A stretch of 64,000 bases of DNA from Hyphomicrobiales bacterium (GCA_900466945.1 UBNV01000003.1:186001-250000), one strand, 5' to 3'. Shown: positions 35,538 to 44,468, counted from the first letter of the stretch. Made by a program: numbers and translations. The notes: generated from the sequence alone by a model not told the origin.

Positions 35538-36643
35538 GCACGGCATACAAACCCGTCGGCTGGAACCGCAACAAGCTCATCTACGACGCCGTTCTCTTGT
35601 GCGGGGTGGTTGCCTACATCCTCCTCTATCTCAAGCTCGCACCGCTTCTGGCACCCTCCGTGCGCGCGGTGGATTCACCCATCTTGCGGATGCGCGCCTT
35701 CGGCTCGCTGGCCTTTCTGTTGCTGACCGTTGTGCTTGCCATCGGTCCGCTTGCTAGGCTCGATCCGCGTTTTCTGCCGCTCCTCTATAACCGCCGCCAT
35801 TTCGGCGTCTTGACGGCTGCAGTCGCGTTTACCCATGCGACGTTCGTCCTGGACTGGTATTTTGCCTTCAGTGCGACGCCGAAGCTCACCGCGCTTTTCA
35901 CCAGCAATACGAGCTTCGGCAGCATTGCCGGTTTTCCGTTCGAATTGTTCGGCATCTTCGCGCTCGTGATCCTAGTCGTGCTGGCGGCAACCAGCCATGA
36001 TTTCTGGCTGTCCTTCCTGTCGCCTCCCGTCTGGAAGGCCATGCATATGAGCATCTATGCAGCCTATGCCGCCGTCGTGCTGCATGTCGGCCTGGGTGCG
36101 GCAATCGATGGCACGAACCCGTTGACGGCCTTGTTCTTGACTGCAAGCCTTGCTGCTCTGTCGATCCTCCATCTGCTGGCCGGACGTCGGGAAGCAGCAA
36201 TCGACGACGCAGCGTCTCGGATCGAGGCGGAAACGGGCTGGGTGGATGTCGGCGCTCTCGACGCCATTCAGGAAGGACGGGCCATCGTCGGCGTGTTGCC
36301 ACAAGGCGAGCGGGTTGCTGTGTTCCGCTTCAAGAGCCGATTGTCGGCAATGTCCAATCTCTGTTCGCACCAGAATGGGCCGATTGGCGAAGGCAAGGTC
36401 GTCCTGGGGTTTGCGACCTGCCCTTGGCATGGCTACCAGTATCGCCTGGAGGACGGATGCGCCCCGCCGCCCTTCAAGGAACGAGTGCGCAAATATCGCG
36501 TGAAAGTCTTCGGATCACGTGTCCTGGTCGATCCTGACGCCGTGCCGCTCGGAACAAGGATCGAGCCTTTCACGCTCGCCGAGGCTCTTCCTGCCTCTCC
36601 TCCGCCAACGTCAACGCCAACGCCGACGAGGACGTCGCCATGA
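35534..36643 (+). CDS. Ferric reductase-like membrane protein fused to a Rieske 2Fe-2S domain
   Basis: A 369-residue fusion. Residues ~15-225 hold six or seven transmembrane helices of the ferric-reductase/MsrQ-like type, with histidines placed as heme ligands (FTHATF and MHMSIY...VLHVGLG). From ~255 to 340 a Rieske ferredoxin domain follows, with CSHQNGPIGEG and CPWHGYQ giving the full C-x-H...C-x2-H ligand set. A proline/threonine-rich tail ends the protein. This would let a quinol- or NADH-fed b-heme domain exchange electrons directly with an attached iron-sulfur centre. The biological acceptor is unknown; it may be the cysteine-rich protein encoded next. Confidence 0.88.
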   Translation: MSTAYKPVGWNRNKLIYDAVLLCGVVAYILLYLKLAPLLAPSVRAVDSPILRMRAFGSLAFLLLTVVLAIGPLARLDPRFLPLLYNRRHFGVLTAAVAFTHATFVLDWYFAFSATPKLTALFTSNTSFGSIAGFPFELFGIFALVILVVLAATSHDFWLSFLSPPVWKAMHMSIYAAYAAVVLHVGLGAAIDGTNPLTALFLTASLAALSILHLLAGRREAAIDDAASRIEAETGWVDVGALDAIQEGRAIVGVLPQGERVAVFRFKSRLSAMSNLCSHQNGPIGEGKVVLGFATCPWHGYQYRLEDGCAPPPFKERVRKYRVKVFGSRVLVDPDAVPLGTRIEPFTLAEALPASPPPTSTPTPTRTSP

Positions 36644-37413
36644 TGCCGCAACCACCAGATCCTGGTTTCTTCATCGGCTATTCGAAGAAGGTCCCGCCGG
36701 TGATCGCGCAATGCGCGCTTCTCTTCGGGGTGTTCTTGGTTTTGGGTCTCGTCTCGGCGTCACTCGCCTTGTCGCTGTCTGCGCAGAACCCCGGCTCGGG
36801 TGGTTATGTCGACGAATTGAAGGGTGGGCAGCTGTCTGGTGTCCTGGAAACGCTGCCCTATCCGATCCTGCGCGTGCCGTCACAGGATGGCCAAGGCCCA
36901 CGTGCCATCATGCTGTCGGGGCAGGGGAAAGCGGGTGTCGCCAACCAAGCGGATCCCCTGAATGGACAATGGGCAGCAGTATCGGGAATCTTCGTCAAGC
37001 GCGGTGAGCTCGACATGCTTCTGGTGGGCGGCAGGCCCGGTCTGGTGGGCACAGAACCGCCAGCGAGCGCCAGTCAGCCCAAACCCTCGGTATCTCTGGG
37101 GCGCTGGCGGCTGACGGGGGAAATCTGCGATGGCAAGTGTTACGCAGGTGCCATGAGGCCGGGGACCGGGCTTGCCCACAAGGCATGCGCCAATCTCTGC
37201 ATCACCGGCGGCGTGCCGCCCGTTTTCGCGACGACGTCGCCGGTCGAAGGTCAGAACTTCCTGCTGATGGCCGGGGCGGACGGTGGGCCCTTGCCGCGCG
37301 AACTGCTGGATCAGACGGCGGTGCTAGTCGAGCTTGAGGGGGAGGTCGAGCAGCGAGACGATCTCTTGATCTTCAAGGTCGAAACGCCAACAGCGCGCGG
37401 AGCCAGCTCGTGA
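36640..37413 (+). CDS. Membrane-anchored protein with conserved Cys/His cluster, unknown function
   Basis: A 257-residue protein with one transmembrane helix (~24-50) and a large domain probably on the periplasmic side. Near residues 160-195 it has a striking segment: GEICDGKCYAGAMRPG followed by HKACANLC and GGVPPVF, giving four cysteines and a histidine that could bind metal or a cofactor. I recognise the segment as unusual but cannot name the family. It overlaps the Rieske fusion gene by 4 bases and the next small membrane gene by 4, so the products are very likely partners. Confidence 0.75.
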   Translation: MMPQPPDPGFFIGYSKKVPPVIAQCALLFGVFLVLGLVSASLALSLSAQNPGSGGYVDELKGGQLSGVLETLPYPILRVPSQDGQGPRAIMLSGQGKAGVANQADPLNGQWAAVSGIFVKRGELDMLLVGGRPGLVGTEPPASASQPKPSVSLGRWRLTGEICDGKCYAGAMRPGTGLAHKACANLCITGGVPPVFATTSPVEGQNFLLMAGADGGPLPRELLDQTAVLVELEGEVEQRDDLLIFKVETPTARGASS

Positions 37414-37625
37414 GCGAGGACGCCCGGCCTTCACGCCTGCGCCATCTCCTGGGGCTCGTCTTTGTCGCGGGCCTCGTCTGGTCTCTTGTGATCCTGTGGT
37501 CCTCGGGCCCGACGTTTCTGCGCGGCACGATCTTCCAGGAATTGTCCGTGATCGCCTATCTCGTCGCCGCTTTCGGAGTTCTGACACTGGCCGCGCGGAT
37601 CGCCAGCGCTTGGAGCAGGCATTGA
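37410..37625 (+). CDS. Small two-helix membrane protein, end of redox module
   Basis: A 71-residue protein with two hydrophobic helices (~10-32 and ~42-66). It starts at GTG inside the stop of the preceding gene, showing translational coupling. The convergent CaiB gene ends 12 bp beyond its stop. Not recognised by family. Confidence 0.7.
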   Translation: MSEDARPSRLRHLLGLVFVAGLVWSLVILWSSGPTFLRGTIFQELSVIAYLVAAFGVLTLAARIASAWSRH

Positions 37626-37637
37626 GGCCGGCTGGCC

Positions 37638-38849
37638 TCAGTCCGAGTCGGGTTCCAAGAGTCGCAGTACCGCCTCGCGGTCGGCATCGAGATGCGGCGG
37701 GCGGCTGCGGTATTGAACCGGCGTCACCGACATCTTGAGCGGATTTCCAAGTAACCGAACCGGATCCTCGGTCTCATCGCCCGGCAGTTCCACCACCATG
37801 CCGCGCGCCAGCGTATGGGGATCGCTCAAGACGGTGTCGATCGTCGCAACGCGGCCGGCCGGCACACCGGCGCCAAGCAGGCACTTTTCCCAGGAGAGCG
37901 CGGTGTCCTTGACGATTTCCGCCTGGATCAGGGCCTGCAGCTCCTCAAGATTGGCAAGCCTGTCCCTGTTTCTCCGGAACCGGTCGTCCGTCGCCATATC
38001 CGCTCGCCCGATCGCCTCGGCGAAGCGCTGGAACTGCGTATCATTCCCCACCGCAACGGCCAGATACTCGTCGGATGCCGCAAAGGTTTGGTAAGGAGCA
38101 ATATTTGGATGAGCATTGCCGAGCGGCTTAGGCACCTGGCCTGAAACCAGATGATTGGTGGCGGCATTGATGAGCCACGCAACCTGGCTGTCATAGAGGG
38201 CAAGGTCGATATGCTGACCCTCTCCCGTCCTGTCGCGGTGTCTGAGCGCTGCCAGCACGCCGACCGTCGCATACATGCCGCACATGACATCCGCGATCCC
38301 AACGCCCACCTTGACCGGCTTGCCGCCGGCTGCCTCCGGTTCGCCGGTGATGCTCATGATCCCGCCCATGGCCTGGATCAGGAAGTCGTAGCCGGTGCGA
38401 TCGGAATAGGGACCTGTCTGCCCGAAACCTGAGATCGAACACCAGATGATATCAGGCTTGATCTGTCTGAGGTCTTCATAGCCGATCCCGCGGCGGGAGA
38501 GATCGCCGGGCTTGTAGTTTTCGACCACGACGTCTGAAATGGCCACGAGACGACGCAGCAGCGCGACGCCGTCTTCGCTCGTGATATCGATGGCGATCGA
38601 TTTCTTGTTCCTGTTGGCACAAAGGAAATAAGCACTCAGGTCACTGTCATTGCCCTCATCATCGGGCAAGAACGGAGGTCCCCAGCTGCGCGTATCATCA
38701 CCGCTTTCAGGCTTCTCCACCTTGATAACCTCTGCGCCAAGATCGGCCATCAGCTGGGTAGCGGTCGGGCCAGCCAAAATCCGCGACAGGTCCAGGATGC
38801 GCAATCCCTCCAGGCTGCCGGTCGCCATCTGCCTGTCGTCCTGTGTCAT
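37638..38849 (-). CDS. CaiB/BaiF-family CoA-transferase
   Basis: A 403-residue class III CoA-transferase. The N-terminus EGLRILDLSRILAGPTATQL, the segment GADVIKVE-like (GAEVIKVEKPESGDDTR), GYDFLIQAMGGIMSITGEP and the catalytic Asp in GVGIADVMCGMYA mark the family. It moves CoA between two carboxylic acids; the closest visible type is the succinyl-CoA:dicarboxylate transferase group, but substrates cannot be read. The open frame continues upstream to 39890 antisense to the next gene; that extension has no family match and the ATG at 38849 gives normal length. It ends the three-gene operon. Confidence 0.9.
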   Translation of the reverse strand: MTQDDRQMATGSLEGLRILDLSRILAGPTATQLMADLGAEVIKVEKPESGDDTRSWGPPFLPDDEGNDSDLSAYFLCANRNKKSIAIDITSEDGVALLRRLVAISDVVVENYKPGDLSRRGIGYEDLRQIKPDIIWCSISGFGQTGPYSDRTGYDFLIQAMGGIMSITGEPEAAGGKPVKVGVGIADVMCGMYATVGVLAALRHRDRTGEGQHIDLALYDSQVAWLINAATNHLVSGQVPKPLGNAHPNIAPYQTFAASDEYLAVAVGNDTQFQRFAEAIGRADMATDDRFRRNRDRLANLEELQALIQAEIVKDTALSWEKCLLGAGVPAGRVATIDTVLSDPHTLARGMVVELPGDETEDPVRLLGNPLKMSVTPVQYRSRPPHLDADREAVLRLLEPDSD

Positions 38850-38878
38850 CGCTTCACTCTGTTCTGAGTCATGTCGTC

Positions 38879-40039
38879 CTATGCCTTCCAAGGGGCGGCC
38901 TTGAACCAGGCGACCAGATAGGCGGTTGAGATCAGGACAGCAAAGCCGGTGAGATTGGCAAGTGCAGTCCAGAAGGGTGTGCGCCCCACGTGATCGAGCC
39001 AGATGCCGATGATCTGTGCGACGACCATGCCCGTTGTAAAGACGGCGAGGGATTGCTGCCCGACTTTCATCAACACGCGTGTGGCGGGATAGATACGCGG
39101 ATGGACCAATCGCTGCCCCCCGACGCCGACGGCATGGAAGGCGATATAGGCGAGTGCGACGAAGTGGATGAGCCGCAACAAGCCGAACGTGGTCTTGTCG
39201 GTCAAAGGCCGGATGGCACCGGCCGCATCCCGGAAGAAGGCGGATGCGTCGAGGACCTTGTACCAGGCGAAGGGAATGCTGGCGATCACGACCACGATGG
39301 CCAGCGCCATCAGCCAGCGCGTGTCTGGCGGCGAGACGATCGTGCCGCGCATCAGGAAGAAGCCGAGGAAGAAGAGGAACTGCCAGCCGAAGGGGTCGAA
39401 GAACCAGGAGCGGTCGGACCAGGGCTCGGCTGGAAAATGCACCAGGGAAAACTGGGCGGACAGCCAAAGCAGGATCATCAGCAGGATCGGCAAAAAGCGG
39501 TTCATGCGCTCGGCCATGAGCATGACCGGCATCAGGGCCAGGATGACCATGTACATCGGCAGGATGTCGAAATAGTTCGGCACATAGGTGAGGGTCATCA
39601 GCCCGATGAGAAGCGGGGCGGGGTCGGTGAAAAACCGGACGAGATTGAGGCTCTGTATGTAGGAACTTCCATCCGGCTTGTTGCCGGCAACCGCCATCAG
39701 CGTTGCAATGACGATGAACACGCAGATATGCGACCAGTAGATCTGCCAGATGCGCTGCACCACCCGTGCGGAGAGCATGACGATCCCTTCCCGGTCGAAC
39801 AGGCGGCCAAATGCAATCGCCGATGCCATGCCCGACAGGAAGACGAACATCTCGGTGGCGTCGGAAAACCCGAAGCGCGCCGGTATCCATAGGGCCCAGT
39901 GGTCGTTCGGCACGTGCGCGAGCAGGATGATCAGCATCCCGATGCCACGAAACACATCAAGACGTGGGTCGCGAGGGCGTTTGACACGCACAGGCACGTC
40001 GGACCTCGCGGTCGGTTCAGAAGGCGTTTTTGTAAGCAT
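38879..40039 (-). CDS. OpgC-like membrane protein
   Basis: A 386-residue integral membrane protein with about ten helices, of the OpgC/acyltransferase_3 group. The N-terminal DPRLDVFRGIGMLIILLAHVPND and the FGFSDATEMFVFLSGMASAIAFG segment are typical. OpgC adds succinyl groups to periplasmic glucans in enterics; rhizobial paralogs are common and their acceptors differ. It overlaps the TPP-enzyme gene by 23 bp and precedes the CoA-transferase by 29 bp. A TTG at 40048 is an alternative start. If CoA-linked succinyl or a similar group is handled by the operon, the combination makes sense, but this is inference. Confidence 0.88.
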   Translation of the reverse strand: MLTKTPSEPTARSDVPVRVKRPRDPRLDVFRGIGMLIILLAHVPNDHWALWIPARFGFSDATEMFVFLSGMASAIAFGRLFDREGIVMLSARVVQRIWQIYWSHICVFIVIATLMAVAGNKPDGSSYIQSLNLVRFFTDPAPLLIGLMTLTYVPNYFDILPMYMVILALMPVMLMAERMNRFLPILLMILLWLSAQFSLVHFPAEPWSDRSWFFDPFGWQFLFFLGFFLMRGTIVSPPDTRWLMALAIVVVIASIPFAWYKVLDASAFFRDAAGAIRPLTDKTTFGLLRLIHFVALAYIAFHAVGVGGQRLVHPRIYPATRVLMKVGQQSLAVFTTGMVVAQIIGIWLDHVGRTPFWTALANLTGFAVLISTAYLVAWFKAAPWKA

Positions 40040-41651
40040 CGGCGTCAAAGCTGCATGAGATCAGAGTAAAGGTTGCCCGGCCCTCGGCGGCGGCAAGCTC
40101 GCGGCGGAGATCGGCGGCCGTTTCCACGCGAACGCCATGGCCACCAAATCCGGTCGCAATGGTGGCAAAGTCGGTTTCGCCAAGTGCGACACCGGCCGGC
40201 GCCAGGCCGGCCGAGGCCTGCTTTAGTGCGATGAGCGCGAGGCTGCGATCCTGGAAGACAACCACGGTGACGGGATGGCCGAGATCCCGCAGCGTCGCCA
40301 GTTCGCCGATCCCCATCTCCAGCCCGCCATCGCCCATCACGGCAAAGACGCGGCGTGTAGGATTGGCGACTTTCGCTCCGATCGCCAGAGGCAGCGCGGC
40401 GGCCATGGTGCAGAAGCCGGCGGACTGCAGGAGGGACAAGGGGCGCTCCGCAATCCATTTCTGCGACAGCAAGATGCGGTGCGCGCCGCTGTCGACCGTC
40501 ACAAGGCCATCCGCGCCTGCGGCCTCGTTGATCAGGTCGATGATAACATGGGGACCCCAGTCAGAGCGGGTCGCAAAGATGTCGGTGATTTTTTGCCGGG
40601 CGCTGACAGGCTCGCCATCAGGCCAGGATGTCTTGGGCTCAACGGCATCGGCCAGGGCGGCAGTCGCGTCAGCCGTATCAGCAACGAACCGGGTGCCCGC
40701 ATGGTGCATGGCGTGATCAGGCGCTGCAGCGGTGATCTCCACAATCCTCTCCGGCTCCATGACGGGATCCAGCCAGCCGAGGCGCATCTCGATCGGATCG
40801 TAGCCGATCATCAGGATCAGGTCGGAGCGGCGTATCAGGCCAAGCATGACGGCATCGGCCAGCGGCGAAAGACCTGCCCCGCCGAGAGACAGCGGATGGG
40901 TTTCGGGGATCACCCCCTTGCCCTTGTAGGTCGTCAGAACTGGAGCACCGATCGCTTCGGCCAGACGCAGGATGGAAGTCCCCGCATCCGCCCGTGCGGC
41001 CTCGAAGCCGGCAAGGATCAGAGGCCGCTCGGCTTTTGACAGACGCTGTGCCAGGGTCTGGATCGCCGGATCGGCCGCCCCGATTACAGGCGCAAGGATG
41101 TTGGTCGGGCTGATAGTCCTGGGATCGGGATCGATCATGGCGGCAACGGCAGGGGAGAGATCGAGATGAACCGGGCCCATCGGTTCCGTGAGGGCAAGCG
41201 CGAGCGCGCGGGCAACGGTCGGGCCGGCGCTCTCGCACTCGATCTCGAAGCTCGCCTTGACCAGTGGCCGCAGGAGCTGGGCATGATCGATGACCTGATG
41301 CGTGTAGCGGGCGCGCGTGGCGCGGTCGACGATGCCGGAGATGACGACGAGCGGCACGTGTTCCTGTGTCGCGTCGGCAATGCCGTTCACCGCGTTGGCG
41401 AGACCAGGCCCGACAGTGGTGACGAGCAGACCGGGTGTGCCGGTGGTAGTGCTGGTGCCCGCCGCCATTGAGGCGGCCGCCGTCTCGTGGCGAGCGAGAT
41501 GGAAGGCGATGCCGGCCTTCTCCAGCCCGTCGATCAAGGTCACGACTTCGCCGCCCGGCATGCCAAAGGCGTGGCGGACCCCGTGAGCATGCAGCGTGGC
41601 CGCAACGGCTTCAACAACCCGGGCCGTTGTGGTTTCGATGGAATCTGGCAT
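40017..41651 (-). CDS. Thiamine pyrophosphate enzyme, acetolactate synthase-like
   Basis: A 544-residue TPP-dependent enzyme with the three-domain layout: N-terminal domain (FGMPGGEVVTLIDGL, RHETAAASMA with the catalytic Glu near residue 52), central domain, and C-terminal TPP-binding domain with GDGGLEMGIGELATL. The substrate class (2-keto acid decarboxylation or carboligation) cannot be fixed. Oxalyl-CoA decarboxylase was considered because of the nearby CoA-transferase, but no specific support is seen. The ATG at 41651 follows GAGAGAGG at 10 bp; longer in-frame starts lack a ribosome site. Confidence 0.85.
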   Translation of the reverse strand: MPDSIETTTARVVEAVAATLHAHGVRHAFGMPGGEVVTLIDGLEKAGIAFHLARHETAAASMAAGTSTTTGTPGLLVTTVGPGLANAVNGIADATQEHVPLVVISGIVDRATRARYTHQVIDHAQLLRPLVKASFEIECESAGPTVARALALALTEPMGPVHLDLSPAVAAMIDPDPRTISPTNILAPVIGAADPAIQTLAQRLSKAERPLILAGFEAARADAGTSILRLAEAIGAPVLTTYKGKGVIPETHPLSLGGAGLSPLADAVMLGLIRRSDLILMIGYDPIEMRLGWLDPVMEPERIVEITAAAPDHAMHHAGTRFVADTADATAALADAVEPKTSWPDGEPVSARQKITDIFATRSDWGPHVIIDLINEAAGADGLVTVDSGAHRILLSQKWIAERPLSLLQSAGFCTMAAALPLAIGAKVANPTRRVFAVMGDGGLEMGIGELATLRDLGHPVTVVVFQDRSLALIALKQASAGLAPAGVALGETDFATIATGFGGHGVRVETAADLRRELAAAEGRATFTLISCSFDADAYKNAF

Positions 41652-41751
41652 TGGGCAAAGGCCTCTCTCAATATCGTGAAGCGCCATCAAATTGCGGCAC
41701 CTCACCAAAGACTGTACGTGGAAATGAAGGTCTGGGGCAGGAGGCGACACG

Positions 41752-42552
41752 GTGACATTTCGTAAGGTTCTGCTGATCGCGGCTGGTCTTCTGGCGCCTG
41801 CTGCGGCTCATGCCGATGACTGCGGCGCGGAGGTGCCTTGCGTCGTCGAAGACGGCTCCTATCGGATCGAAATGCCCCTGTCGGGCACGCCCAAGGGCGT
41901 GCTGATGTTTTTTCATGGATACAAGAGTTCGGCCGAACTGCAGATGAAGCATCGGGCGCTGGTTGAGGTCGCGCATGCGCATGGGCTGGCCTTTGCCGCC
42001 GTCGATGGCCTCAACGGAACCTGGTCGCACCCCAACGCGCCTGGACAATACCGCGACGAGAAACGCTTCGTCGGTCATGTGCTTGATGACCTCGGGACGC
42101 GTTTCGGTTTCAACGCGAAAAACACGCTTGTGGGCGGGTTCTCCCAGGGCGCTTCGATGGCCTGGTATACGCTTTGCCAGCAGGGCAATCGCCTCGCAGG
42201 TGCCGTGACCTTCTCCGGTGTCTTCTGGAATCCGCTGCCGGACCCAAAGGATTGTGTCGCGGACATGCCGCCGGTGGTGCAGATCCACGGCTCGGCGGAC
42301 AAGACTTTTCCCCTGAGCGGCCGCGCCATTGGTTCCGACTTCCACCAGGGTGATACATTCAAGAGTATAGCCATCATCCGCCAGCAGAAGACCTGCAAGC
42401 CCGGGACGGCCATCCAGAAGTTTATCGGCGGTATTCCCTGCGACGTCACACCCGACTGCAGTCGGGGCGAAGTTGCGCTGTGCATTCATGACGGCGGTCA
42501 TCAGGTGCGTCCGGACCATCTGGACGCCGCTCTCAAGGATCTCGGTTTCTGA
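41752..42552 (+). CDS. Secreted alpha/beta-hydrolase, polyhydroxybutyrate depolymerase-like esterase
   Basis: A 266-residue protein with a signal peptide (ends APAAAHA, before DDCG) and an esterase/LpqC-type fold. The oxyanion-side motif FFHGYKSSAE and nucleophile GGFSQGASMA are clear; Asp in HGSADKTFPL and His near DGGHQVRPDH complete the triad. Several cysteine pairs suggest periplasmic disulfides. It could hydrolyse short polyesters or acetylated sugars. GTG start with AGGAGG 8 bp upstream. It is divergent from the TPP-enzyme operon. Confidence 0.88.
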   Translation: MTFRKVLLIAAGLLAPAAAHADDCGAEVPCVVEDGSYRIEMPLSGTPKGVLMFFHGYKSSAELQMKHRALVEVAHAHGLAFAAVDGLNGTWSHPNAPGQYRDEKRFVGHVLDDLGTRFGFNAKNTLVGGFSQGASMAWYTLCQQGNRLAGAVTFSGVFWNPLPDPKDCVADMPPVVQIHGSADKTFPLSGRAIGSDFHQGDTFKSIAIIRQQKTCKPGTAIQKFIGGIPCDVTPDCSRGEVALCIHDGGHQVRPDHLDAALKDLGF

Positions 42553-42555
42553 AGC

Positions 42556-42593
42556 GACGTTCCTCACACCATTGGAGTGGTGTGCGGAACGTC
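42556..42593. terminator. Long hairpin between convergent genes
   Basis: A 16-bp stem (42556-42571 with 42578-42593) containing a single G-T wobble, with a 6-nt loop, begins 3 bp after the esterase stop codon. No T-run follows, yet the stem is strong and should act at least as a bidirectional barrier or RNA end. Confidence 0.7.
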
Positions 42594-42614
42594 CTGCTTC
42601 ATGTCGGAGAGGCT

Positions 42615-43106
42615 TCACGCGGATGAACGCTCGCGAAACCGGACCACATAGGCGACAACAAGCCCGAACAGCAGATGGCCGGCGAGGGATGCCCAGGTCA
42701 GGGGGATGAAGCCAAGGAACGCTGGAAAGCCGGCGATCAGGTGGGCCATCACATAGAGCGCGAAGATCCACAGGCCGACCCCGAAACCGAGCCCGGTCAG
42801 GAATAGGGGCAGGCGAGGGAAAATCAACCGTTGCAGCGGCCTTGCGATGAACAGATAGCCAATCGGATAGAAGATGATCCCGACGATGGCGTGGATGACT
42901 TCAGCCAGGAACAAGTTCTGGAAGCCGAACACGCTCTGGACGAGGCCTGCCGGTTCGAGCGGGCCGCCGACGAGGAGCGGCGTGATCGCTCTCGCCCAGA
43001 ATTCCCAGGTAATGTCGGCTGCCAGTCCAGCGATGACGATGGTGGTCAGCAGTCTCCCCGAGAACCGAGGAAGGATGGGCGCATTGTGTGTCTCGATCAT
43101 GGTCAT
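42615..43106 (-). CDS. Membrane protein of unknown function
   Basis: A 163-residue protein with four hydrophobic helices: an N-terminal helix with WEFWARAITPLLVGGP after it, a second with HAIVGIIFYPIGYLF, and two near the C-terminus. The pattern resembles four-helix DUF membrane proteins often found in alphaproteobacteria; no specific name is assigned. It is transcribed in the same direction as the TPR/sigma operon, 45 bp downstream of the TPR gene stop, so it may be its last member. Confidence 0.75.
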   Translation of the reverse strand: MTMIETHNAPILPRFSGRLLTTIVIAGLAADITWEFWARAITPLLVGGPLEPAGLVQSVFGFQNLFLAEVIHAIVGIIFYPIGYLFIARPLQRLIFPRLPLFLTGLGFGVGLWIFALYVMAHLIAGFPAFLGFIPLTWASLAGHLLFGLVVAYVVRFRERSSA

Positions 43107-43151
43107 GGTCGTTCCCCCTTGTGAACGTGGATAGGGTGCAAATTGGAAAGA

Positions 43152-44468
43152 TTAGAATGTCCTGTGCATTTCGATCGAACCGAGAAGTCGATCTTCGGCA
43201 CGCAGAAGGCCGCGCACGGCACGTATTCGAGAGAGCCCCGCGCTGTCACCATTCGTGCCCGCAGCCTTGGCCACTGCGAGGAGGAAAAAATCACGCTGCG
43301 CATTGCTGCCACCGATCATCGGCATGTCGACAACGAGCTGATCCAGCATCTGTCGATCAGCCGCCGTACTCATTCCGGCGATGATGCGGGCAAGGGGCAA
43401 TCCGACCTGGGCGGCAACCTGGGCCTGGTCGCCGTGGCCGGCAGCCTTCCGCTCCAGCCCGCTGATGATGTCGCGCACGCCGGTGTATTCGCCAAGGGCA
43501 GCAAGAGCTGCAAGTGTGTGCAGCGAGGCAAACACCAGCGTCGTATCGTGACGCCGTTTCAGCGCGATCTCTGCCAGGTCGGCCCATCGGGCCCCCACAT
43601 CCACACCGGTCTGATTGAGCCGCCACAGAAGGGAAACGGCGTTCGCCATATCGCGGAAATCGTCCGTCTGTTGCGGGCGCACTTCCTCGTCATAGATCTT
43701 CAGGACCTGCTCGTGATCGCCGCGCTCCAGATGCAGGAGTGCCAGGTGCCAAGCCATGTGGAAGGCAAAGTTGTTGCAGCGCGACCACGAACTGCGGCCC
43801 TCTTCCAGCCAGGTTATGCCGGCGGCGGTGTCGCCTCGCATCTCGTGGACATGGGAGACGGCATGCAGGCCCCAGGCATCATCAGGCTGCAGGCGCACGG
43901 CACGCTGTCCAGCGGCTTCGGCTGCCTCGTAGAAGCCATGCTCTTCGAGCGCGAATGCATGACAGCCAAGCAGGAAGCCGGCTGCGGGCAGTTCTTCGCT
44001 CCAGACTTCCATCACCCGGTTGCTTGCCGAGAGCATTCCCTTGGCATCGCCCAGCATGAACCGTAGCGCATGCGATATCTTGAACGGCAGGAAGGTCGCG
44101 GGTCGTTCCGCGAAGCCTTCGTCGAGCCGGTGAGCGGCTGTCGCAAACGAGCCGTCCACGGCCGCTGCGAGGGCATGCACCAGGACCTGCTCGTCCCGTG
44201 TTCCGCCGTCTCGATAGGCCATGGCCCTTCGCGCCGCAGCCAGTGCTTCTGCCGCAGGCGTTGCCAGCTCAGACCGTGCGAGAATGAGGTTCGCAAATCC
44301 CTTGAGAGCCAGAGCTGCGACATGGTCGGGATCTGCCGACAGGGTCGACTGGATTGCGACCCCCGTGTTTGGGCTGTGGGCGGCAAGACCGTGGACCGCC
44401 GCCTCGAAGGCCGTTTCAGCTTCAGAGCTTACCGTGCTCGTTGAAAAATTATAGGCATCTAATCTCAT
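43152..44468 (-). CDS. TPR protein of the TTC38 family
   Basis: A 438-residue helical-repeat protein. Repeats such as HGFYEAAEAAGQRAVRLQPDDAWG (residues ~175-200) followed by AVSHVHEMRGDTAAGITWLEE and AFHMAWHLALLHLERGDHEQVL fit the bacterial TTC38 group. These proteins probably act as protein-interaction scaffolds. The ATG overlaps the stop of the zinc anti-sigma gene by 4 bases, so it is the third gene of the sigma operon. A role in controlling or executing the sigma response is possible but not shown. Confidence 0.85.
   Translation of the reverse strand: MRLDAYNFSTSTVSSEAETAFEAAVHGLAAHSPNTGVAIQSTLSADPDHVAALALKGFANLILARSELATPAAEALAAARRAMAYRDGGTRDEQVLVHALAAAVDGSFATAAHRLDEGFAERPATFLPFKISHALRFMLGDAKGMLSASNRVMEVWSEELPAAGFLLGCHAFALEEHGFYEAAEAAGQRAVRLQPDDAWGLHAVSHVHEMRGDTAAGITWLEEGRSSWSRCNNFAFHMAWHLALLHLERGDHEQVLKIYDEEVRPQQTDDFRDMANAVSLLWRLNQTGVDVGARWADLAEIALKRRHDTTLVFASLHTLAALAALGEYTGVRDIISGLERKAAGHGDQAQVAAQVGLPLARIIAGMSTAADRQMLDQLVVDMPMIGGSNAQRDFFLLAVAKAAGTNGDSAGLSRIRAVRGLLRAEDRLLGSIEMHRTF

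Noticed and set aside
37638..39890. A 750-codon open frame that extends the CaiB gene far upstream
   Set aside because: The first ~345 codons run antisense-phase through the OpgC-like gene on the same strand, show no family resemblance, and the CoA-transferase has a normal N-terminus at 38849.
37638..41651. An oxalate degradation pair (formyl-CoA transferase and oxalyl-CoA decarboxylase)
   Set aside because: The CoA-transferase and TPP enzyme are both present, but neither shows specific residues I could tie to oxalate, and an OpgC-like gene between them is not part of such operons.
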